This document shows positions 35,403-47,662 of a stretch of 64,000 nt of DNA, in pieces. The stretch comes from Varanus komodoensis (taxonomy: Eukaryota; Chordata; Lepidosauria; Squamata; Varanidae). The translations under genes and the position numbers were made by a program. The notes under the pieces were generated by a model, which was given only the letters and a program-made list of their open reading frames with translations, was not told the origin of the DNA and did not search any database. The stretch spans positions 52,666,618-52,730,617 of the forward strand of contig NW_025335568.1 in assembly GCF_004798865.1 (NCBI RefSeq). Reading direction: 5' to 3'. How positions within the stretch are numbered: position 1 is the first letter of the stretch; each line of letters begins with the position of its first letter.

Positions 35403-36105
35403 ACTGAATAATTCTCACATCAATATCTGAGAAAAATTCTGGAACTCAAGTGTTGATTTGTGGCAGATTTTTCCTTTGGCAACCAAGTGATTCAAGTTGG
35501 TTGTCATGAATGCTTCACATGAGCAGCCTAATTTTCATAGCAAATGGCATATACATCAATCAAGGTGAAATTTAACCTTTCCACTAGCTGTAACATAGAA
35601 ATATACTTACCACAATTGCTAAAGGTAGGATAGTAAAGCACCTGAGCAACCACCATCAGCTCATTCTATAGCTTATCTGGATTTTAACATCAATTAAATC
35701 TTGCTCCTATAAATGTATAAGTATGTGTTCAGTGCATAAAAGTTTAGTACAATTTTTCTTTTTCTTTTTTATGTCACATGAACATGGCAGAATATAGTCC
35801 TCCAGTAACAACACTAAGCATTTGCTTTTGACCAGATAGAGGCTAAAACTTGTATGGATGTTCCATATATCTTATCACTCTTGTTGTACCAAGGACATAC
35901 ATAATGGCTACTATTTTTTAAAAGTATATTGACCTTTCAAATATATTTGTAAACTTTAAGTACAAAAATAATTAACTTAAAACTTCTGCATTTAGCTTTC
36001 AATTATGAGACAAAACAGAAGATAGTGCCAAACAATTTTTCACATGATATTTCTTAAGAAATATTTACTGAGTGCTGTTAAGGACAGCCATTATGGAGGG
36101 CACTC

Positions 36106-36160
36106 ATTCATAGGGTTGCCATAAGTCAGGGACAATTTAATGGCAAATAACAACAATAAA
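36106..36160 (+). mobile_element. BovB/RTE-type LINE 3' tail
   Basis: CATAGGGTTGCCATAAGTCA then GGGACAATTTAATGGCAAAT and AACAACAATAA is a degraded form of the RTE tail GGGTCGCCATGAGTCGG with its (AAC)n end. Confidence 0.55.
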
Positions 36161-36394
36161 TTGATATATCTGCTTTAAAAGCACCCCATTATAGCCAAAT
36201 CCCTTAGACGTCATTGACTATTTTGCATGTTTGCCGTGAGGATGTTTGTATTATCCCAACAGATACTATACTGTAGTCACCATATTTTGTATATGTAAAT
36301 CCCAGTGTACAGCTCTCATGGCTTTTACCTCTTTTTAAAAAATGAATGTTCACATTTCTCAGTCTTTTGGTAACAGTCTTGTTAGTCAAGAAAC

Positions 36395-36628
36395 TCAACT
36401 GACAGTTGAGACAGTTTGAGTTTTGGCGTCTTCACCTTCCGTACCTTCAGCGCCTGCATCCACTTGGTTCCACTTACCCATACTTTTCAGATTTTCCAGT
36501 GTAGATTTGAAAGTGTCTTTGAGGCTTTTCTCCAGGACCCACCCTTCACTCTCACATTCAGGATCTTCTGGATTGGTAATGCTCTCCAGAGAGGTATGCA
36601 GCAGCCGCAGTCCTATCATCACCAACAT
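36395..36628 (-). CDS. PRPH2: PRPH2 exon 3, cytoplasmic C-terminal tail
   Basis: Acceptor CACCTAG. It encodes [20 protein letters not shown], then [20 protein letters not shown] and [12 protein letters not shown], ending QTVSTVS and TGA. The GW(V/L)LEKS block and the helix that in human binds membranes and supports rim curvature are kept. The last 25 residues are not conserved. Confidence 0.95.
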   Translation of the reverse strand: MLVMIGLRLLHTSLESITNPEDPECESEGWVLEKSLKDTFKSTLENLKSMGKWNQVDAGAEGTEGEDAKTQTVSTVS

Positions 36629-39600
36629 CTAGGTGGAACACACAACGGAACGGAGGTCAACTGATCTAGACTGGTTCAGTACAGACACTCTGTGTCAGCG
36701 TTTCCCAATGCTGTGCCCCAGTTCTACTAGGTGGGGCACTTTCTACCACAACATTGAAGACATGTAAAATTTCTGAACTCCTATGTTTGCCTGTATTGAT
36801 TGTAAAATCATTGCATTATTTAAATCATCTTTAAAGGATATACAATATGTACTTCTAAATGCATTACAGGAAATTAGCAATGTTAAATTCCCAGTCACAG
36901 TTTTCCACAGTTCAGTGAGATGTACTGTATTTCTATTCAAATTATAATTATTATTTCCAAATTGACATCTACACATAAACATCAGGACTAAACACTATGC
37001 AAATTCACAAGTGGAATTGTGAATTTATGTAAAATGTAAAATACAGGCATGGCACATTGAAAATGGTTGCTTCCGCTCAGAGCATCCATTTTAAGTCCTT
37101 GTAAGCCTGAGAGGAATGTTGTACCTCCTGCATGCCCTGGCTGCCCTCTATCTGTCTCCTCTAATTATGTCATCTGATTCTAAAGCTGCCCATTTGGTAT
37201 TTCAGAAGCAGGTGGGACCTGCCACACAGTGTTGCAGAGAGAAGTGAGGTGAGTTTCTTGAAGTTTAGTCCAGATCTCTGGGACAGAATGGCTTTCAGGA
37301 GCAAGGAAACCCACAAACAAAAAAATAGCATGGATTTTCCTCCTCTTTGCAAAAGAGAGCTGTCAGCCCTCCGTGTGAATATTTTATAGGTAAACAGTAG
37401 GGCAGGAACACATAGTTCTGGTGAATATTCAAAGCAAAAAAAGTCCTTCTAAATTTTCTCTTTCTGAAATGACCCTGCAGGCCAATTCTCTCTGCACCAT
37501 CCATTGTCCTCTCCCCACGGTCCCAAGGATGGCCACGTGTCCTCTTTTACAGAGGACTGCACCTACAGCACTCACCGTTCCAGCTAGTTGTAGCTTTCTC
37601 CACTAGCGCTGCTCTCAAATCAGGGGCAAAGGTTATATTACTCGAACTATATTTGTTTAAAAATAAGATTGTATCTTAAATCGAACTAGGCCTGGACAGC
37701 TCTTTCAATAGATCACACTTTCAGTAAGTGGGACACAAGGCCACCCTCTCAACCATTGTACACTTAGAAAAAAAGCAAAGCTAGTAGAAACAGCAGGATC
37801 AATTCACCAGTTGGTTTTCCATTTCATGTCTTGTTACAAATATCAATGCTATGTGATTTGGGGGAAATGTATCAATAGTTCTAGTTGCCTGGTTACTTCT
37901 CCAGGTCTCCAAAAATCTGAACACCAGGTTGTCAATAGAACTTGTTATACCTATAACCCAGACCTTTGCTTCATTCTTTTCCCATGCAATGAAGCCTTCC
38001 TTAGGATTTAATTGCAAAAAGTTAAGGGAACACATATAAATACCTTTGTGATCACCCTTTGAGGCCCTACACCAGGTGCGCTCACTTTCAGACAGGTCCT
38101 TTCAGCAGGGGAGCCCTGCACATGGAACACGCTCTCCCAAGATACTTTTATGATGTCAACAAGCCCATTTTTGGTGCTGAGCAGAAGAATGTATGAAGAG
38201 CCCTGCTGGAGCCGACCAATGACCCATCTAAGCCCAGCATTCTGTGCACCCGGTGGTCACCAGTGCTTGGCCCCTTTTTGGTCCATTTTCACAGATAAGG
38301 CCGGGCTATTAAAACGGTTTTGTCCCATATGCTGCTTTACTACTTAAAAGTGACATGCACCCTAGTTGGGCATTTCTGGGCATCTTGTGCCCAGAAAACC
38401 ACCGGGACACCAGTATAAATCAGCATTAAGTCCACAGCTCTAGCCTACCTGCCTCTTTGCCTCCAGTACAAACCTTTTCCCCCTCCAAGGCCCAGCTGAG
38501 ACCATGGGGAAGCAGCCTGTGTGTGTCTTTCCATGCCAGCTATGAGGGAGCTGGTTAGGGGTTGAGACTGTAGGACTCCAAATAATCTACACTTCTCAGA
38601 CAATGCCAGGACACCACAGGATGGTATGCTAAGTATATTAGGGCCATACGCTTGTCCTTGATTCTCTTCCAGTCTAATTCTGCTATTGATGTGTGTGGGT
38701 TTTTTTTAAGTTTACAACTACTTTCTGCTCTTAACTGTAAGTTGCCTTGAGAATTCTATTTCTTTTGTCTGAATTGTGGCCTCATACATTTATAAATCCA
38801 TCCATACATATTTCATTTATTCACTTCTCCAATTGCTTGATGTTATTTTTTCACTGCGGTCTGATTGCTTTCTGTCAGTTTTTCATTGCTGGCATTTTAT
38901 CTGAGAAACCATTTTTGTCTATTTTAGGTAAAACGTCATTTTACATACATCTGTGTGATGCATGGAAGCTAGCTGGAAGGCTTAATAGGGGAATGTTTCA
39001 AATATATGATGTGATTTCCTTTTCTGTCCAAAGATAATATGAAGCAGAGTAGCATTTCAGGTCCTGGGGGATTTTGTCAGAGTAAACAAAAATTGCCATT
39101 TCTTACTGTGCAATGATGGTTCTCATCATCTCACCTAGGAAAATACATTGTAGAGTTGGAAAAGTTAAGAAAGGGGCAACCAGAACTATCAAGGGGATGG
39201 GGTAACTCCCTTATGAGGAAATGTTGCGACATCTGGGGCTGCTTTGCTTAGAAAAAAGACTTCTTAGGGGAAACAAAGCCAAGGCATACAGAAGTATACA
39301 TGGTATGGATAAATTGGATTTTCTCCCTCTTTCGTAATACTAGACTTTAGCAAGAAGCCAATGGTGGGAGATTCAGACCGAATCAAACCAAGTTCCAATT
39401 AGTACAGCAGATAATTTAACTACGGAATCCACTTCCATAAGATGACCAGCAATTTGGACGGCTTTAAAGGGGGATTAGACAAATTCATGGAAATCCATGG
39501 CTACTTGTCTAGATACGAAGCACTCCCTCCATTTTCAGGGGAAGCAGCTGAGGGACACCACCTGCTGGAGAATTTGGACAGGAGGGTGCAGTTGCACAAG

Positions 39601-42600
39601 CGGTCGTCCTGCTTGTGGGTTTTCCCACGGGCAGCCGCTCTGAGAACAAAATGCTGCATGGATGGCATTTAGTTTAGCCTGATCCAGCGTTATGTACTAG
39701 CTGCATGCAAGCACTTGGCCAGATGGCCTTGTATGCCTTGATGGGTGGTGTATTCTAGTTAGAGGAGAATGGGGCAGATGCAGAGAATAATGGTTTAGAG
39801 AAAAAAGAGCCTCCTTAGGTTATATCTGCTTTTATGCACGGCAGTTGATCATAATCATAAATGATCAGCACTGTTCAACTGATTCTGGGGAAGAAAGTGT
39901 TGTTCCTGTACATTTCTGTTCTTCATCATGTCACCTGTGCAGAAACCCACAGGCAAATCCTTTGCATCAAAATCTTCTGAGTATATATAAAATTGGGTTG
40001 CATAAACTCTTCCTTGAGGCACATGCCAAGACCTGAGAATGTCCACAACCCTGGTCACTTTTTTTAATCATTCAGAACTTAAGTATGCAAGCGAATATTT
40101 ATGTCCTGATAGGTAGAAAGCCATCACCCCATCGCTCTTTAACTTCAGCTTTAGTGGATACTGATTTTCTTTTTTTTTTTCAACCTATTCCTCAAACCTT
40201 GGTGTATAATTGTATAGTCATTCAAAGGAACGGATACTGAGGATTATTTGGGAGACATAACCAGTTCTTGGAAAAAGTATGGAAAGTGACTGGGAGGATA
40301 ATCTCCTAAAATGCTGACACCAGTTCTAACATCCTATGGGTCTATAGTCATGACAACCTCCAGAGGAAGGAACTGCCCTGGATGAGCAGTCCCCCTCTCT
40401 CCAGAGCAGGAACGGCTGTACTGCATCACAGTGAACCCACTCTGCATGCATGATGGAAGCAATGCTGAGTAACCTCCTTAGGGTTACATCTGCTTTTATA
40501 GTACTCCTTGTACTGTAATGCCACTGCTTTTAGAGAGTAGGTGTTTCTGTTCTTTAACTGTAGCCTCAAACGGTTGTGATCCTATAGTTTGGAAGCAGCA
40601 TGATGCTATAGGATATCAGATGCAACAAACACCAGTTTTTGAGGGTTGTAGAGATTATGAATCCATATTTCTCCCTCTTAATGCTAGACAGGTCCAGGCT
40701 CATGGCCTATCAGGTTGGAAGTGAAGAGAGGGCATCCAAAAATACACTAGCACTATCTGAATATGTCATAGACTCTTCAGAAGTATGTTTAGGAAGCATC
40801 AGATCCTTCCTGGTTGCTAGTGGAATCACCACTAGTGTGGCAAGAAGCTAGCAGTTGAAAACAAGTGACGTGTTTTCGGAAGTGGCACTTCTGAAGTGGA
40901 CAGTCAGCAGAGGTTGCAGATGGGCACTCTGCTGACCTGCCGTGATCCAGAAGCAACACTCTTCACTTGTTTCTGGGGTTGCTTTTTCATCTGCGAGCTT
41001 TCTGCTGCACAAGTGCTGAGTGGGTTTATAAATACTAAAAAAATGAGTTAAAAGCAAAACAACCCAGCAAATGGTGGGAAATGATGCTTTGCTTGAGCCT
41101 CAAGCAAGTTCTAATATCTTGGAGGTGGGGACTGAGGATAATGTGACATGCATAGAAAACCTCCTGTCCTTTTCCACACTCCAGAAAGTTTCTCACCTCT
41201 GCACATCAGTGAAGCACTCAGGTGGATGATGAACACTTGGTTCAAATCCCAAGCCCTTGAATATTTTATAGCATCACTGGGAAAAATTGGGGCTGGAGGG
41301 TGGGCAGGGTGGTGGTGTAGATGCCCTTTCCTTCCTCTTACAGTATGGAGGCTAGAGGGTTCAACTGCGACCTGGGACAGCCAAGTTCTGGTCCCCACTG
41401 GGCCATGGAACTTGCTGGACAACTTTCAACCAAGCAAAAACCTCACCTGTCTCAGAGCTGTGAGGCTAAAATACAGAGAAGGACCATATAAGCCACCCGA
41501 GTTCCTTGTAAGAGGAAAAAAAGGTGGGATACCATGGAAGATAGATATATGTATAAACTATTCCCTACACTTACAAGCTCTGAAGAACTCCACTCTAAGG
41601 CTCCAGTTGCAAGATGGACATAGCCCTGAATAGGAAGATACTCCGCAATACCTTGTTGTGCATCTCCACTTGTGCCTTATATTACCAATTTTTACACCTC
41701 CATGTAGAGAATACTTCTTGAATTGTGGTTCTGAAACAGAGAGAGCTGCAGCCACACCTTTGTATTACCTCAAAAAGCCAGACAAAGAGGACAACAATCC
41801 CCATGGAGTTCATCATGCCACTGTAGTACGCAAGCAGAGCTTCCCGGCAGCCACGGTTCCACAGATTGAGCTCTTCTGTTTGATAGTCGTAACTGTAATG
41901 TGCTGAGTTGTTGGAGACCTGGTACTGGATGCACGGTCGTGGGGAGCTTGGATTGCAACAGCTGAACGGGACACCGTCCACCAGGTATCTGCCATCTACG
42001 TTGCTCTTAATGCGACTGTGAAGAGGCAAAGCACTGTAAGTTATGGTATAACGACTCTACTTATATAGATGGAAGCATAACCACTGGGAGAAATGGATCC
42101 AAAATTCAAACTTCCAGTAAGTTTCCCAAAGTCCTCCTGTTCCCATTTACTGCTTGCCTGTTCAGTGACAGTTTAGACAATACAATAAGCCACACTCATG
42201 GGTTGAACATTGATTGCTACTGAAAGATGGACTATTGTGTCCTGAGTCAGCTGCACTAAAAAGCTGCTGCTATTGTTGTTTTGTTATTGTTGCTGCTATT
42301 ACATGGCTTGTTAACAATGAACAACCCATGAAAAGAACCTATGGTTGGTTGTTGAGTTCTGAAATGTGGGTTGTTCATTATGGTTTGTTCTTGTGGCTGG
42401 GTTCACATACCCCACAGTTCAGCAATAAACCATATATCAACAACAACCTATACTCAAGCCATACTCAATCCCAGAATATGAATTATCCTGTTTTCTGAAT
42501 CCAGTCAGTCTCTTAATAAATAACTTGCATATCCTCCTAGAACAACATGTCTTTTGATTTAATCTGATTTCGTATTTAATTACATGAAACAGTTATATTC

Positions 42601-45600
42601 CTCTAACAGGTCTGATTCAGAATAGTGCCCTGCTTTCTTACTACTAGTACAGACGCAAATACCTACTCACTCGTAAGCATGAAATTAAAGAATAGCAAAC
42701 CCTTGTTCATTAACTACTTGAATTATTTAATTCCTGAAGAGGAACTAAACTGTTAAATAGGGCAAAATGTTTAATCAGTCTCTTTGATCAATTCTACAGT
42801 GCAATACACCAATTTTTCATGAGTAGCTTTTTCAAAAAAATACAATTAGTTGTAAAAACTAGAAAATGGGGAACACTATCTTCAAAGAGCTACTTCTAAT
42901 TTTCACATGGAAGAGAAGACTTCTCCTAAACTTGTTCATGCCTACATCACATGCATGCTTCACCTAAAACCAACACTTTTGCTTCAGAGCTATTTTTTTA
43001 AATCATATACAAAATTGTGTATATTTTGAAATTTTGGAATGAAAATTTGAGGCTTGGATCTAGAGCAGTGTTGTCTGAATCTGACTTCTCCACCCCTGCA
43101 GTACATTAGGCAAACTCCATGAATGGAGTGGGATCTGACAAACAGGCCAAGGAAGAAAGACAGGATAGCCAACACACCTTCCTTGAGCAAGAAGAGATTT
43201 TCATATGAGATCCTATTCAGACTTACTGTCCTGGCTGTTCTTGTCCTCTCTTTCCAAGCAGACCAGACCAGGATAAAACCTTTCTAACTAAAACACTTGA
43301 TCACGTTAGAGCTGATCAACTAGGCTGGCCGTGTAGTGCAAAAGAAGAGGACTGCAGAAGTCAATACAAAAAGAAAAAGGCAATGTTAGAATACTGGCCT
43401 TTCCAGAAATGCAGCTTCGCTGTAAGAAGCTGACTCCAAACTGAATAACTCTCCTTCTTTCAAAACAGAAAAGAGCAAGCCACACTTGCTCAAGCGGGTC
43501 CTCCTGCTTAAGAGTCAACTCTTGGAGTGATTGAAGCTTGGCAACTGCTCTACCCTTTTAACTTGATATGGAGTCCTCAGATTAATCATATTAGGTAAGC
43601 CCTTCTCCCTATTAACATACTCAATAAACTTTTGCGCAGAGCTTGAAACTAGCTTATTCTCAGTGACTTCTTAACTTCTCTGTGGATCCGTTGGGCTTTG
43701 AAATTTCAGCTGAGGATTCTGGGCCCATCTGCTTGTCTGGCTCAAAATCTGATACCACAACCTTTGAAAGATCCTTTATAGGAGGACTGGGCCTAATCCT
43801 TATACTTACCTGAGTGTAAGCCCCATGAGCTCAGTGGGGACCTACTTCTGAATAAACAGTAAATGGTAACAAAAATAAGTCCTCTGGCTTCTTCAGGAGA
43901 CAAGTGTGGTTTCTCTGGGGACCTCACAGTAACTAAGGACACAATCCTATGTATGTTTAGACAGAAAGAAGTCCAACAATTCCCAGTGTTCCCTAGCCTG
44001 CATGGCTGCCATCTAAACATTTAAAGGTAATGTTTTGTCCAACTTAAACTTTACATAGTTTAATCATCAGGGTGCATATGGCTATCCTAGTAATTTATTT
44101 ATTGGATTTGTATGCCGCCCTATAGCAGGAAGGCTTTCTGAGCAACTCACAGTGCCATCATAAACAATAATACAGATAATAATAGAAAATACAGATAAAA
44201 TAGATGACAATAATAACTAAAGCCATAAAACATAATAAAATAAAATTCTATTCTGTCTACACAAGAACCTTGTAGGAGAGTTGCCAAAGTCACCAGTGAA
44301 TGTAGTGGCTGAACAGGGCACTGAACCCAGTAAGTCTCCTCAGTCAAATGGGACAACTGCACTACAGGTTTCTGTAAATTTTGTACCAGTTTAACTGTCA
44401 AGACTTTTCCTAAAGAGCCACAGTTTGGTAACAGTACTGGGAATTCTCTGCTTGGGAGCTTTAGTTCTCTTCACAGGAAGGTTTGTTTGTTTTTTGTTCA
44501 GTTCCTATCCTGCCTTTCCATGAAAAAGGTGCTCAAGGACATTTAAAACAGTAAAATACAACATGACATTCAAAATAGAAAAGCAACTCAGAACATATCA
44601 ACAAACTTACAAGTAAACTTATTTCAGCAAGTCACTAATTAAATTAGATTACAGGTCAAAAGCCTGCTTGGATCAGAATGTTATTGCCTGCTGATGAAAG
44701 GAAATCAAAGATGGAAGTAGACTAAAGGGGAAGGTATAATTTAGTGTCCTGCAATAGCAGGGGGTTGGACCTGAAGGCCCCTTCCACCTCTATGATTCTA
44801 TGATCTCCCTTGGCAGAGAGCTCAGGCCTGGGTGCAGTCACCAAGAAGGCCCTGTCTTGCATTCCCCCAAGAGCGCCCCTGATGAGTGCAGCACTCTGAG
44901 AGAGGCGTCTCCCAACCATCTGAAAACTTGGCCAGGCTCATTAAACCAGTCTGTGAAGTAGATTCAAGTTTAGTTCAAAAGGATATTTTGAAATAACTGA
45001 TACACAATAACTGCTTTTAAAATCAGCAGACACGTGACTACAGAATATACTAATACAGCACAGAACAGAGTGAGCCCCCAGCAGAGTGTTCTGTAGCAGC
45101 TGGCCAGAAACCCTGGCTAGGAAAATAAAGGCATGTCCTAGAATACCAGAGAATAAGGATCCATGGCTTTACTTTACCAGATGACCCTGCATCTATTTGC
45201 AAAGCCCAAAACATTGCCCACAAACAGCCTAGCCTGACCTCCATTCTTGAAAATGTTAAGTTTCAAATTAATTCCGGCCTGTTGCGCTGAATCAGACTAT
45301 TCTTAAATACATGGCACACTTCTAGAATCACTTTTTTGGTTTCTTCATTAAAAATAAAACTGTTCTTAACCTTTTAGGCTAGGCTTCCCCCTTCAGGTAT
45401 GCTGCACTCCAACTGCCAGCATCTCTTGACTTTGTAACCCAACACATCTGGAGGTAGTGGATACATTTTAAATGATCCACTTTCTGTATTTAAAAAATAT
45501 ATATAATACATGCATACAATTCTTTCTTTCAAGCACAAGATGGGATCTATGTAGTGTTTCTCATGAATTGAGAATTGAGTTCAATATCAGTATTTGCTGC

Positions 45601-47630
45601 ACTGCTGCAACAGCATTGGTTGTAAGAAGATCCTAAACCAGACCTACTGATGCCCAGTTACTGGGCCTTCAATATTTTTTATGCCCCCCCTGCTTTTAAG
45701 CACAACACAGTCTTGTTTTTCTCCTCATGCATGGCCATTCTTGCTGTGGAAGGATTAAGATCAAGCACACAAATCTTCAGGTAGTGCTTACAAGGTGAAC
45801 ATCTCATTAAGTTCTCTCTAATAGTTATTTATGTCAAAGAGTAGTTCTTCCAGTGAAACCATCACATAATTTCAACAAAGAAACACTTGACATATCAGGG
45901 TACAAAAAATGTCATTATAGAAATGCATATATCAATATTATAACTGACTTCTACAAGACTGCAATACTCTGACCAGAACAAACATGACCAAAGAAACCCC
46001 AAAGCAAAGTGTCAGAAATCAAGCAAAGCAATCATGGTTTGCTGTCCTGAAGGCAATATTTCATATTACTGAATGAAGATACACAATTACAACTATTAAA
46101 AAATACAGTTATTAGTTGCTCTGCTGAGTGTTTTAATGCCAATTTAAAGAATTAATATATTTAAAATATCAAGCTTTAGCTCTTGTACTGCAGTCCTACT
46201 GCCCACAGGCACTAATCCAAGGAAAATCAGTCAAGCTTAAATTACACTGAAACTAAATGGGATTTCATTCATTCATTCATTCATTCATTTCAATGAAATT
46301 GTCCTGTTGGTTTCAGTGTGGCCAGCAGAGCAATCCTATACAAGTCCATTCAGAAGTAAGTCCCACTGAGTTCATGCCACTTACTCATATGTTAGGGGGC
46401 ACCGGTTTGGAGACCAACTTACTTTGGATTGGAGCCTTATTGCCTAGGGGACATGTATTCAAGAAATCCATCGTCAGTGAGAGTTTTGGACTGTGCCTAA
46501 AGTTGCAATCCTATACATATTTAGACAGAAAAAAAACCCTAAAATTCCCAGAATTCCCCAGTCAGTCTTTTGCCCATCTAAACATGCCTAGGATTGTACC
46601 CTAACTGACCTGGAAATGAATGTCTTCTTATAGTCATGTCCTTGTCATTACTGGATTCTCTGAGTTATAGCATGATTTAGTGTCTAGGAAAAATTTTCAT
46701 CTCACAATTAATCTATGTTTGTTTGTCTTGACGATCCCTATTCATTTAGTCTTTCTGGGCACCATCCATAAGTCATGTCTGGAGAAGTTCCACTGAAATG
46801 AATACTGCTTGTGCACCTGCAGGACCATACCCAATAATCTTATTTTAAACAAAGAATAAGAGATTACCATCCAATTATTAAACTAAAACTATCACTGAGG
46901 AGTCAAATTTGATATATATCAGTATAAGTAAATGAAACCCAGGCACTCTTGCTGTCATCTCTTCTGGCAAAGCCACTGCTCTTGTCAATGGGGCACTTAC
47001 AGCAACAAGCATTTTTTATGATTATTTCTGACCTTTAATCTCAAACCTCCTTTATGTGATCAGATATGATAAGCCACATTCCTTTAGCATAGGAATGAAA
47101 ATCCTGAGAGCTGGGATTGCTTTAAACATTCTGAAATTTCTAGTGATTGACTGATTATCATTCAGCAATTCCCTTCATTTGTTTCCAACTTCTCTTACTA
47201 CAGGATGGGGACTGTGGTAAGCCCTTGCCAAGCTCAAGGGGATCACCTGCTAATTCTGCTAATTCACTGCAACGTATAACCACGTAAAGCATCCAAATGC
47301 TAGACAGCACTTGTTAGACTTAAATACAGATTTTGTCTCCAAGGAAATGGGGCAGGCAGACTGCTGTCTCTACTTTCAGGAATAATTATTGTATCTCTTT
47401 TAAAAGTGTATGTTTTAATTCTGCCATAAAGGCAGCTATGCAGGGCCCAGATCCATATGGGAAGTGGAGTGCATAGGAATGATTTAACACTTTCTTTCCT
47501 GCACCCTATTAAATCTACACCTCTCTTATTTGTCAGATTAATCAAATGAAGAATCTATTTGACTTCCCTTTAGTTTTTACCTGAAATAATTTATTGGAGA
47601 GATATTAAAATGATTGTGTTAGATTTTTAA

Positions 47631-47662
<32 letters not shown>

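Larger units (their letters stand above)
32411..36394. other. PRPH2 downstream region with 3' UTR and unassigned spacer
   Basis: The part next to 36394 must contain the PRPH2 3' UTR. A reverse-strand AATAAA at 35397-35402 is one candidate end, giving about 1 kb of UTR, but use cannot be shown. Apart from the SINE and MITE pieces listed separately and a BovB-type tail at 36106-36160, nothing else is recognised. Confidence 0.5.

Noticed and set aside
39812-40505. A repeated phrase CCTCCTTAGG(G)TTA(T/C)ATCTGC at 39812 and 40473
   Set aside because: Only about 30 bases match and the flanks diverge, so neither a tandem duplication nor a defined element can be supported.
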